DNA from: an uncultured Phocaeicola sp.
GTDB lineage: Bacteria; Bacteroidota; Bacteroidia; Bacteroidales; Bacteroidaceae
Length of the DNA: 43,445 bases
NCBI GenBank assembly: GCA_944322395.1
Contig: CALUPA010000015.1
Span: 1 to 43,445, forward strand
Reading direction: 5' to 3'
Part shown: one piece after another, positions 25,503 to 33,827 of the stretch
How the letters are laid out: each line of letters starts with the position of its first letter
Numbering within the stretch: the stretch's first letter is position 1
The notes under the pieces: generated by a model
The model's database searches: none
The model's input: only the letters and a program-made list of their open reading frames with translations
What the model was told of the DNA's origin: nothing
Program-made: the position numbers and the translations under genes

Positions 25503-26681
25503 TTATTCGATTATAACAACACGGTTCAGGTCATTGCTACCGAACATGTTCTCTCCATCTACCACAGTAGATATTTCGAGCTGTTCAGGTTTCACACCTT
25601 CAGCCACAAGGATGTTGTATACAGCTTCAGCTCTCTTTTGTGCTATCTTTTCGTTTACAGCCTTAGTACCTGTAGCCTTGTCTGTATAACCCACTACCTT
25701 ATATTTCTTGTCAGGGTTCTGCTTCATTATTTCAGCAGCCTGTTTCAGGTTCACGTCACCGTATTTATCAACTTCGCTGCTTCCCAGTTTGAAGAATACA
25801 GAACGTGGTCCTGCCACTTCCACTTCCTTGATTTCTGTTCTCACTTCAGTCTTCACCACCGGATTAGCCTGCAGTTCTGCAACCTTTCTTTCCGAAGCCT
25901 GCAACTGGTGTTTGTATTCGTTCACCTTTTCGTTGATGATAATCATTTCCTTCTGCGACAGTTTTGTCTTTGCAAAACCCTTTCCGCCGAAAGTATATGT
26001 AGCACCAATGTTCATGTGCAGATATCCGTCAGTGCTACCGCTGCTGTATGCACCCAGAATAGAAGGAGTAACCTGTCCGCGTACTTCCAGGTCAACAGCC
26101 CAGTTAGGGTTGATGTTGTATTTGGCACCCAGACCAAGGCTTGCACCCACCAGATATCTCATGCTGTGTCCTGTAGGTTTGCAGTTAGCAGGATCTATTT
26201 CCCTTACTATAGTAGTACCTTCAGCGTTCTCAGTCGGTACAGCCTTATAAGCCAGATTCCATCCGCTGTAGTTCTTCACGATGTTCATCGACGGACCTGC
26301 GAAGAAGTTCAAGTCCCATTTGCGGTCTTCGTTATATCCGCCTATCAGGTTTGTCAGGTTCAGCATACCGTCCACGTTCAGTCCGAAGTAGTTTTCTTTT
26401 CTTTCCACTTCGTTGGCTGTAACCGGGAATGGGTAGCTGGTCTCCATTTTCGAGCTCCATCCGTATACCTGACCTCTGATTCCCCACACAGGAGTGAACA
26501 GCTTACCTACTGATACATTTATCAGCGGAGTGATTGTCTTACCGAAATCAGTATCCGGGTTTGTTGTACCCTGAACACCGACTCCCACACTCACGAAGAT
26601 GTTCTTGTTGTTTTCCTGTGCGTTAGCCTGCAATAAAGCACCTGCCATCATTGCGGCCAGAATTACACTTTTATTTTTCAT
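25503..26681 (-). CDS. OmpA family outer-membrane protein
   Basis: A 392-residue protein with signal peptide (about residues 1-21, ending ANAQ), an N-terminal eight-strand-like barrel domain (about 25-235), a short coiled-coil linker, and a C-terminal OmpA peptidoglycan-binding domain. The OmpA domain shows VVGYTDKATG (the Asp that binds diaminopimelate) and AQKRAEAVYN (the paired Arg). It would tie the outer membrane to the wall. It is the last gene of a four-gene unit with two YjbH-like proteins and a lipoprotein. A structural role for the secretion or anchoring of surface polysaccharide is inferred from that context. Confidence 0.93.
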   Translation of the reverse strand: MKNKSVILAAMMAGALLQANAQENNKNIFVSVGVGVQGTTNPDTDFGKTITPLINVSVGKLFTPVWGIRGQVYGWSSKMETSYPFPVTANEVERKENYFGLNVDGMLNLTNLIGGYNEDRKWDLNFFAGPSMNIVKNYSGWNLAYKAVPTENAEGTTIVREIDPANCKPTGHSMRYLVGASLGLGAKYNINPNWAVDLEVRGQVTPSILGAYSSGSTDGYLHMNIGATYTFGGKGFAKTKLSQKEMIIINEKVNEYKHQLQASERKVAELQANPVVKTEVRTEIKEVEVAGPRSVFFKLGSSEVDKYGDVNLKQAAEIMKQNPDKKYKVVGYTDKATGTKAVNEKIAQKRAEAVYNILVAEGVKPEQLEISTVVDGENMFGSNDLNRVVIIE

Positions 26682-26749
26682 TTTTTTTGAGTATTTTTTA
26701 AAATCTCGTTCTATTTAATTATCAGTCACAGTTCCGTATGCCTGTTTCC

Positions 26750-27490
26750 TTACAATACAAATCTGAACATTATGCCGCCGGAGAAATACTTGAATCTCTG
26801 CAGTTCGAACATGGCATGGATATGATTGAACAGAGTGTACGATGCACCCACTGCCACATCCTTGGTATCGTAGTCCGCTATCAGCTTCAGCTGCGGATGG
26901 AACGAAGGACTATATGTTATACCTCCTGCCACCCCGTTCAGCGGATAGTCTATACGTGTATTGTACAGATAGGAGAGATGGATGCCTATTTCCTCGCGTC
27001 CTATTTTCACATGCTTTGTGGCTGCTATATAGAAACGGCTGAAATATCCATTATCTTTCTCTGTATTTATTACACTTCCCGATGAAGTATATGGATCGGA
27101 AGTTCCCAGTACCACAGCCGGCATATGCTTCCACCATTGTCCTTCCTTGATAGCCCTTACCCTGAGTGAGAAGTATCTGTCCTGATTTGTAAATCCGGAA
27201 TAACCGTATTTGTCAAGACCTAATGCTTCAGCACTGAAGAGTGTACATGTATATGCCACTTCTATCCAAGGTAATATTGTTACATTCAGGTAATAGTTAT
27301 ATGTATTGTAATACCACCTAGGCGGTGTAAGTTTATTGTTAAGGAAGTTTGTTCCCAGCATCACTGTCTTGTCTGCCTGCATTTCTGCCGACGGAGCATG
27401 CAGCAGTCCTGTGACCCCGTAAGTAAGCTGGGCTTTAAGCATCAATGGCAGTATTGCCATCAATGCCATTACAGCCCCTCTTTTTATCAT
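26750..27490 (-). CDS. YjbH-like outer-membrane protein, N-terminal-half type
   Basis: A ~246-residue exported barrel-like protein. The signal peptide ends near LKAQL. The mature start YGVTGLLHAPSAEMQAD strongly recalls the start of YjbH proteins, which in proteobacteria are ~700-residue outer-membrane proteins of the yjbEFGH exopolysaccharide operon. Strand-like segments with aromatic ends continue to the C-terminal phenylalanine-rich FSGGIMFRFVL. The frame begins at a GTG overlapping the upstream stop codon, but ATG at 27490 has AAAGGAT just before it and is preferred. Its partner, the C-terminal-half type, is two genes upstream. Confidence 0.8.
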   Translation of the reverse strand: MIKRGAVMALMAILPLMLKAQLTYGVTGLLHAPSAEMQADKTVMLGTNFLNNKLTPPRWYYNTYNYYLNVTILPWIEVAYTCTLFSAEALGLDKYGYSGFTNQDRYFSLRVRAIKEGQWWKHMPAVVLGTSDPYTSSGSVINTEKDNGYFSRFYIAATKHVKIGREEIGIHLSYLYNTRIDYPLNGVAGGITYSPSFHPQLKLIADYDTKDVAVGASYTLFNHIHAMFELQRFKYFSGGIMFRFVL

Positions 27491-27503
27491 ATGGTATCCT
27501 TTA

Positions 27504-29432
27504 TTATTCACCTATAATGATACCACCACCTGAATTGTTCAAATCTCCGTGACCGTGTCCATGGCTGTGACCGATGTGAGTCATGTTCTTTTCAGTAGCA
27601 GAGATTTCTATAGACTTGATAGTTTCAACTGTAAATGATATAGACTTGCCGTTTACAGTTACTGTGTAAGTTACAGTTTCTGTAGTAGTAGTTACATCAG
27701 CATTGTTAAGCAAAGTCCATCCAGGGATGTTTGTATATCCTACATATTCTTTTGTTTCAAACTCTTCCTTAGCATCAGGGCAGATACCTTTGATTGTGTT
27801 AAGTACAAGTGCACGTGCATTTTCGTTAGAGAAGTTTGCATTTACATCTTCCACAATCTTATTGTAGTCAGCATACTTGCTTCCAGCCTTGCCGTTATAG
27901 CGGAGTTCAAAGTTGTTCAATGGATATTCGTCATTGTTCATACGGTTGATTTCCACTACTTCTGTAGTACTTAGAGTAGTTGTAGAATATTCAGTGTTAT
28001 ACTTCATTGCAGCACGGAAAGTAGAGAAGTGAGCAATGTTCATAGTATATACACCATTAGCAAAGCTTACGCTACCGCCTTCTGCATCAGTTGTCCAAGT
28101 CTTTCCGTCAGCACCAAGATACTGAAGTTCGAAGTTGTCGCCGAATTCACCGCCATAGTTGTCAGCAAATTTCACTTCAAGAGCAGGGTTGAATGTAGTA
28201 CCTGAAGGAGTACCGATGTAACTTCTGATAACTGCAGTAGCATCAGTAGATGATTCTTCTTCAGCAGTATTTCTTACCAATACAAGAGTCTGGTCACCCA
28301 GGTTAGTTACAGTACCTTCGTTCAGTACAACAGTAGTACCGTCACTCATTATATTGTTAACAGTTTCAGTTACCACACCTTCTTCATTTATTTCAGGGTT
28401 TACAGAACCTGTAGCATCACCGCCTTCTTCCACATATTCCTGTCCGTCTTTTACAACGCAAGGGAAGTTCAGAGTAATGTTGTATGATTCAGCATCGCTC
28501 AGGTTAACCACCTTAGTAGTAGTAATCTTGTCTTTACCTGTAGCGTTCAATACCTGTGCTTCAACCACATATTTGCTTACACCTTCTTCTTTCTTCACGT
28601 TGAATGAGAAGTAGTAAACATCATATTTAGGTTCAACATTAGTACCGTTAACTTTTACTACCTGAGCTTTTGCAAGGTTGTTTTCCTTGTCTCTTATTTC
28701 ACCTGTGATAGTAACATATTCATCAGGAGTAGGAGCAACAGTTACCGGTTCCAGTTCTATAACGACTTTTCTTGTAATTACATTATTCTCATCTTTTTCC
28801 ACTTTAGCTTCAGGCAAGCTTAGAGCAATTACTTTTCTTTTATATTGGTCAGTTTCTGGAGAAATGATAAAATAATCACCTGCAGAATAGTTACCATTAG
28901 TAAGTGTATTGTCTCCTTCTATGGTATAATTAACATTGACATTTTTCCCAGTTTCTTTATCTAAGAAAACCAAGTCTAATTTGTATTCTACGTCAACATA
29001 TTCCACCGGAGCCTTATCCTCTTTCAAAGAGACAGAAACCGGGTAAACGATAGTAGAACCGTCGCTGATTTTCTGAACAAGTACAGATCTTGTAGTACCG
29101 ATGTAACCCTGTGCAGCAAAAGTAAGGTCTACCTGTACACCTTCTCCCACTTCTTCTTTAGTAAGGGACACATTGTATGCACCATTACCAAGATTCTTCA
29201 CTGTACCTTTGGTAGCTGTAACAGTACATTCTACCGGAGCACCTGTTTCAAAGTCGGTTACTGTACCAGAAATTGAGTATGCAGCAGCAGGAACCACTAC
29301 TGTACCTGTATTTGGATCGTTCACATCCAGTCTCTGGTCCTTGTAACATCCGGTCAAGCTTACGCTAGACAAAAGAAGAGTAAAAGCCACAGATTTGATG
29401 GCTAAATTACCCATAATAACATTCTTTCTCAT
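27504..29432 (-). CDS. Large beta-sandwich lipoprotein with His-rich tail (possibly DUF3869)
   Basis: A 642-residue lipoprotein with lipobox LTGC (signal MRKNVIMGN onward). The N-terminal part (about 48-130) looks like a carboxypeptidase-regulatory/CNA-B type beta-sandwich (SISGTVTDFETGAPV). Further domain-like units follow, such as VTITGEIRDKENN. The C-terminus carries HIGHSHGHGHG at about residues 619-629 and then a glycine/isoleucine tail. I recall such proteins beside YjbH genes in Bacteroides under the label DUF3869, but cannot check. Five alternating histidines could bind a metal. The gene lies between two YjbH-half genes, and the next start is within or just after its stop codon. Confidence 0.82.
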   Translation of the reverse strand: MRKNVIMGNLAIKSVAFTLLLSSVSLTGCYKDQRLDVNDPNTGTVVVPAAAYSISGTVTDFETGAPVECTVTATKGTVKNLGNGAYNVSLTKEEVGEGVQVDLTFAAQGYIGTTRSVLVQKISDGSTIVYPVSVSLKEDKAPVEYVDVEYKLDLVFLDKETGKNVNVNYTIEGDNTLTNGNYSAGDYFIISPETDQYKRKVIALSLPEAKVEKDENNVITRKVVIELEPVTVAPTPDEYVTITGEIRDKENNLAKAQVVKVNGTNVEPKYDVYYFSFNVKKEEGVSKYVVEAQVLNATGKDKITTTKVVNLSDAESYNITLNFPCVVKDGQEYVEEGGDATGSVNPEINEEGVVTETVNNIMSDGTTVVLNEGTVTNLGDQTLVLVRNTAEEESSTDATAVIRSYIGTPSGTTFNPALEVKFADNYGGEFGDNFELQYLGADGKTWTTDAEGGSVSFANGVYTMNIAHFSTFRAAMKYNTEYSTTTLSTTEVVEINRMNNDEYPLNNFELRYNGKAGSKYADYNKIVEDVNANFSNENARALVLNTIKGICPDAKEEFETKEYVGYTNIPGWTLLNNADVTTTTETVTYTVTVNGKSISFTVETIKSIEISATEKNMTHIGHSHGHGHGDLNNSGGGIIIGE

Positions 29433-29493
29433 GATGTAATTAATAAATTAATGATAGAAAAAAAATTAAAATAAAAAATTAGTATTTAAAAAA

Positions 29494-30672
29494 TTATCTC
29501 AGTTGCGATTTAATATAATAAGGATTAAACACATTAGCCTGCATCATATTGTCTCCCGGGTTTGTCCTGTACGTCTGGTAGTAGAATCTTTCGTTTCCTG
29601 CATTATAGGCAATACCCATATTCTTCGAAACATTCACCCTTGGTATATACCCCCTTCGTACATATTTATATGGTGGCAGCAGCACTTGTATTCTGAATCC
29701 TCCGTTCGCTCTTGCACCTTGTGCCTTCATGGCATAAAACCCTATGCTGGCATTCCTGAAGTGGCGTATGGCATCAAACCTTAAGCCCTTTTCCCCCAGC
29801 AGATACTGTTCTGCCTTGGCAGTCAGCTGCACATTATATCTTGGCCAGTAGAAACTTCCACCTATACTCCAGATATAACGTCTTTTCGTGCTGTATCCGC
29901 ACTCGAATCCGTCCCATCTGTAAGTGGCAGTCATTCCCACTCTTCCTTCCACGCTGAATCTCTCGTCCCACAGACATACATGCTTCAGTTCCAGGTCAGC
30001 CCCGTAACGGTCATTGTTGAACATACCCATAGTCAGGTTTCCCCATATATTATAAGGCAGTCTCACACTCTGTCTTGCAGTAATGAATCCCGGGTGTACC
30101 TTTCCGGCCCTGTCGCCATATCCGTCGTTATACACCGGAATCACCATCTGTGCCGTAAGTTTCATGCCTTTCCATAGCGATACCTCTATGGCAGGGGAGA
30201 GGTTGAACAGCACCTGATAAATCTGTGTTATAATCAGGTTCTTAAGCGAGATTTCCGGATATATCACCACATCCACCTTGAACAGCGAGCTGTTCTTCAC
30301 TCCGCTTTTCACAGCCTTTCTCCATTCCTTTCCCAGTCCGTATCCTGCATTCCATCCGGCATCGCTGCCTTTTCTGTATGTCAGCGACATTTGCGGCACA
30401 TTGTTGTCCATCACCACCACACGGCACAGCTTGTCGTCAGGCAATCCGTTTTTTTGCAGCAGGTCCAGAGCAATTCCAATGCCCTTGCCGTTCTGTTTGT
30501 AAGCAGTATTTTCTATTACATACACCAGTTCCTTGTCCGATTCATGCCATGCCACATTTTCAAATCCCATTCCGGCAAGCATGTCTGCAGTCTTCTGCGC
30601 CTCCTGTCCCTTAACTATTGCCGGCACCATTAGCAGCAGTGAACACAGTGTCCTGTATAAAAGTCTAATCAT
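29494..30672 (-). CDS. YjbH-like protein, C-terminal-half type
   Basis: A 392-residue exported protein with a signal peptide ending near VKGQE. A small alpha/beta region comes first (about 25-110, with GFENVAWHESDKELVYVIEN), followed by a barrel-like domain. Segments such as YPEISLKNLI, VYNDGYGDRAGKVHPGF and RQSVRLPYNIWGN resemble the second half of proteobacterial YjbH. It is the first gene of the operon and has the best promoter in the window just upstream. With the N-half gene it would rebuild a complete YjbH in two polypeptides. Function in exopolysaccharide export is by family only. Confidence 0.8.
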   Translation of the reverse strand: MIRLLYRTLCSLLLMVPAIVKGQEAQKTADMLAGMGFENVAWHESDKELVYVIENTAYKQNGKGIGIALDLLQKNGLPDDKLCRVVVMDNNVPQMSLTYRKGSDAGWNAGYGLGKEWRKAVKSGVKNSSLFKVDVVIYPEISLKNLIITQIYQVLFNLSPAIEVSLWKGMKLTAQMVIPVYNDGYGDRAGKVHPGFITARQSVRLPYNIWGNLTMGMFNNDRYGADLELKHVCLWDERFSVEGRVGMTATYRWDGFECGYSTKRRYIWSIGGSFYWPRYNVQLTAKAEQYLLGEKGLRFDAIRHFRNASIGFYAMKAQGARANGGFRIQVLLPPYKYVRRGYIPRVNVSKNMGIAYNAGNERFYYQTYRTNPGDNMMQANVFNPYYIKSQLR

Positions 30673-30707
30673 TTAAAAATCGTTTTCGTTTAGTATATTT
30701 TCGCTTG

Positions 30708-30738
30708 CAAAGTTATAGTATTTGTGATTAATGGCAAA
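30708..30738 (-). promoter_or_regulatory. Promoter of the YjbH/OmpA operon
   Basis: The minus strand has TTTG (30735-30738) and TAACTTTG (30708-30715) separated by 19 bases, a near-ideal Bacteroidetes -33/-7 pair. The -7 box is 35 bases upstream of the start codon. Confidence 0.8.
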
Positions 30739-30820
30739 CGATTTCTAAATAATTTTATTTGTTTATCTGTATAAATCAATATGTATTTAACTTATCAGGC
30801 CCATATATTTATTAAAAATG

Positions 30821-30854
30821 CATATGTCGTAAAACTCATGTTTTAGGACATATG
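30821..30854 (-). terminator. Terminator after the unknown 789/157-aa gene pair
   Basis: A 15-bp stem with a single mismatch: left arm 30821-30835 (CATATGTCGTAAAAC), right arm 30840-30854 (GTTTTAGGACATATG), and a four-base loop. It is followed on the minus strand by T5. It separates the gene pair from the YjbH operon. Confidence 0.82.
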
Positions 30855-30864
30855 TACAAATCTG

Positions 30865-31338
30865 TTACAGAAGATTTACCGAGCATGCATTATATCTGCC
30901 CGCTTCTCTCTTGTATTCGTCAAATGCATTGAGCAGTCCTTCCAGTGCTTTCATTGTCATTTCCACATACACTGAACTTGCCGGCGGAATAGAAATCAAT
31001 ATCATTCTCACAGTGTTTGTAAGTATGTCTATAATACCGTCTGTTGTGGTACCTTCGGTATCCCAATCGTCCAGTTCTATCGGCGGCAGTTCGATGCCCG
31101 GAATATCCTCACCCCTGTTGATGGCATTTGCCACATCGCAGAAACACTTGTCTACATTCTTCAATGCCACATGTGTCTTCATCAGTGCATCCAGTACCCC
31201 TTGAGAAGCCTTTCCCTTCTCTTTAGAGTATACCGTTTTTAAGATACCGTCAATAGTTCCCATTACATAGGTAGCCATAATCCATTTTTTCGCATCCTCT
31301 TTCGATGCACCCATCAATTCATTCTTTAGCATATTCAT
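30865..31338 (-). CDS. Hypothetical protein, partner of the 789-aa protein
   Basis: A 157-residue protein that I do not recognise. It has no signal peptide. The first ~75 residues look helical (KEDAKKWIMATYVMGTIDG). Then comes a proline/acidic linker (GIELPPIELDDWDTEG, about 81-96). A hydrophobic helix follows at about 101-125 (GIIDILTNTVRMILISIPPA), then a final helix. Three cysteines are present (65, 67, 152). The gene begins 5 bases after the 789-codon gene, so the products are likely made together and may interact. A hairpin terminator follows directly. The pair is more AT-rich than the core genes, which fits acquired DNA, but the function is open. Confidence 0.7.
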   Translation of the reverse strand: MNMLKNELMGASKEDAKKWIMATYVMGTIDGILKTVYSKEKGKASQGVLDALMKTHVALKNVDKCFCDVANAINRGEDIPGIELPPIELDDWDTEGTTTDGIIDILTNTVRMILISIPPASSVYVEMTMKALEGLLNAFDEYKREAGRYNACSVNLL

Positions 31339-31343
31339 TTAAA

Positions 31344-33713
31344 TTAATGTTCAACAATATATTTACTGATTTCTGTAAGTTTTTTCACATCATTATCATC
31401 CAGGAATTTGTTAGTAAAGCTTTCCTTATCCACTTCATATTTCATACCGTTGTCTATAATACAGTAGAAAACTTCAATATCCGTTTTTATATCTTCCAGT
31501 ATGTTATAATCCGTGTTAAGTTCATTTGTAAGTTTTCGCAAGGATATTCTTAGATTCGATATCGGTGATAGTTTATCCAGAATTTCCCATACAGTATCAA
31601 TTCTGACACTGTTGATAGTTTTTTCGCAGAATTCTGATATTTGATTTTTCGCAAGCTTTCCTGCCATATTTCCGTCCGCTTCTTTGCAATCTTTTGTTTT
31701 CAATACGTCATAAATGGCATCCAGCGGTTCGAAAATGCCTGTCAGTTTCGAAAGTATATCTGCCGCTTTTTCAATATTATTCACCGTTTCTTCCGGCAGC
31801 AGATATCCTTCCGGCGATATACTGCTGTAATTTTCCAGAATATCCGAAACAGCAGTATATGTACTTCTGTATTTTTGGTTTACAGATTCTGTCATCTCCA
31901 GTATCCTGCTCATTTCGTCCAGTAGAGATTTGGTATTGTCCCTTATATGCTTCTTAATTTCCTGAAGTTCGCTTATTGATTTTTCATCCGGGTTATGCTC
32001 TGTTGCCAGTCCGAATCCTTCCATCAGTGTTTTCAGGTTTTCAGCATATTCATTTACCGCAATTATGAACCTTGATATTTCCTCTTTGTTGATAGTAGCG
32101 GTAATGCATGCCATATATTCCTGATATTTTTCTGCTGCACTTTTCATCCTGTCAATCTCAGACACTATTTCCCTGCATTCATCACCCTGTCCGTTCAGCC
32201 ATTTTTGTATACTTACTATTTTTCCCTTTTCATTCTCAAATATTGGTAATTTTGCAACAGATTCCAGAAGTCTTGCAATGAAAGCCATATATACCGCAAA
32301 CGAGTTTATTTCAATCTTGAAGCTCTCCGGCAGGTCCGTTGTCATTTTCAATACATTGATTTTTCCGTCCAGTCTGTCATGCAGTTCAGCCATTTCTGCA
32401 AATCCCTGGCTTATCTTATCTGCCAATACCTTCATTTCATTGTATTCCTTGATGGCAAATTCTTCCTTTGTATATATTGGGATATATATCTGATATGCCT
32501 GTCCTTTACGTTCAAGCCATTTATTCCAATCGAATCTTACTGTTCTTTTCCTGCTTTTGGAAACTGCAGCAATTGTATTACATTCAAAAGTGGGCTGTTC
32601 CGGCCATTCCGGAATAACGAATGGTTTTGTAAAGTCAAATTCCGCATTGAACAGACTTCCAAGCAAAACCTTGAAGTCCACTCCGAATTTACCGTTTGCC
32701 GAAGTAGAGAACATCTCCAGCGATTCGTTGGTCTGTTCGACCATTTTCCTGACATTCTCCTTAAAATTTACCATCTGGTCAATTTCATCCACTATTTTCA
32801 GGTTTCCCAGAGCATTTTCTATAGATTCTATTATATCATTAAATCCCAAAAGATCTAATATTTTATTTTCCGCATCATCAATCAGTTTTTGCAATCCTGT
32901 TGCTTTCAGTATAGCACTGATTATGGGGTCCAGAATCTTGTTTATAAGACATGCTGCAGCATTCAATACCCATCTCACCGGAGCTATTGCATCCAACACC
33001 TTATTGATAGCATTCCCTATTGGCGAAAGAATCTCCGACACCTTCTTTACATTATTTATTACTTTGGATATACATTCTGTCTTATCCTTTACTCTCTGAC
33101 ATTCACTTATTATATTGTCCAGTACAGCCTTCAGTTCATTATAAATCCGTTCTATCTCTTTCACCGGTATCTCAGCCTTGCTGACCATATCCTCAAGATT
33201 ACTGTTCAGATTATCCAGTCTCTTTCTCAGCTCGCTTCCATCCGGAGTTGTATCACTAATTATAGCAGCTATTTCCAATGTGTAATCAATCACAGATACA
33301 GATTTTGCAATTTTTGGAAGATAAAGCATCATATCTTTGTTAATGTCCATAATTACACCGGTACCATTCTGTGCAGTTCCTACACTTTTTTCCAGAACTT
33401 TGGCAGATTTTTTAATCTTATCCAGCATACCTGTTATCCCATTAAGTGATATAGCTATATCATTTAGCACACTTGACAAGGTACCGATTATTTTCCCAAC
33501 AAAAGGAACCGAGGACAACATTTTTCCTCCAGCAGCCAATGCCTTTATAGCTTTGGCACAGTCTTTTACGCACGTGTCTGTTTCCTCAATCTTTACTATT
33601 ACATCCTTTACTATGGATAATGAGGAATTGACCTTTTCCAGTTCCTGGTTCACGACCGGTATTTTGTTTTCTATACCGTCAACCAGTTTTGTCACATCCG
33701 AAATCTTGCTCAT
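31344..33713 (-). CDS. Large helical protein of unknown function with two hydrophobic segments
   Basis: A 789-residue protein without signal peptide and without a motif I recognise. Nearly all of it looks helical. Amphipathic or hydrophobic stretches lie at about residues 53-97 (glycine-rich, with SSVPFVGKIIGTLSSV) and 240-275 (RWVLNAAACLINKILDPIIS). A non-helical, aromatic and proline-rich region lies at about 355-415 (FVIPEWPEQPTF). Long charged coiled-coil-like helices fill the rest. This layout, with long helices around buried hydrophobic hairpins, recalls alpha-helical pore-forming toxins, but that is architectural analogy, not homology. It lies after manC with no terminator between (113-base gap), and is coupled to the 157-aa gene. 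Confidence 0.75.
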   Translation of the reverse strand: MSKISDVTKLVDGIENKIPVVNQELEKVNSSLSIVKDVIVKIEETDTCVKDCAKAIKALAAGGKMLSSVPFVGKIIGTLSSVLNDIAISLNGITGMLDKIKKSAKVLEKSVGTAQNGTGVIMDINKDMMLYLPKIAKSVSVIDYTLEIAAIISDTTPDGSELRKRLDNLNSNLEDMVSKAEIPVKEIERIYNELKAVLDNIISECQRVKDKTECISKVINNVKKVSEILSPIGNAINKVLDAIAPVRWVLNAAACLINKILDPIISAILKATGLQKLIDDAENKILDLLGFNDIIESIENALGNLKIVDEIDQMVNFKENVRKMVEQTNESLEMFSTSANGKFGVDFKVLLGSLFNAEFDFTKPFVIPEWPEQPTFECNTIAAVSKSRKRTVRFDWNKWLERKGQAYQIYIPIYTKEEFAIKEYNEMKVLADKISQGFAEMAELHDRLDGKINVLKMTTDLPESFKIEINSFAVYMAFIARLLESVAKLPIFENEKGKIVSIQKWLNGQGDECREIVSEIDRMKSAAEKYQEYMACITATINKEEISRFIIAVNEYAENLKTLMEGFGLATEHNPDEKSISELQEIKKHIRDNTKSLLDEMSRILEMTESVNQKYRSTYTAVSDILENYSSISPEGYLLPEETVNNIEKAADILSKLTGIFEPLDAIYDVLKTKDCKEADGNMAGKLAKNQISEFCEKTINSVRIDTVWEILDKLSPISNLRISLRKLTNELNTDYNILEDIKTDIEVFYCIIDNGMKYEVDKESFTNKFLDDNDVKKLTEISKYIVEH

Positions 33714-33827
33714 AACAGTATTGATTTTAGGGGATAGTTATTTATTTGTATCTGTTTATTTCAGTAAGCCGCTTAAATCCAGTTTCATTGCATACTCCGT
33801 TAATCTTCCTGCATATTTCTATCCTCT

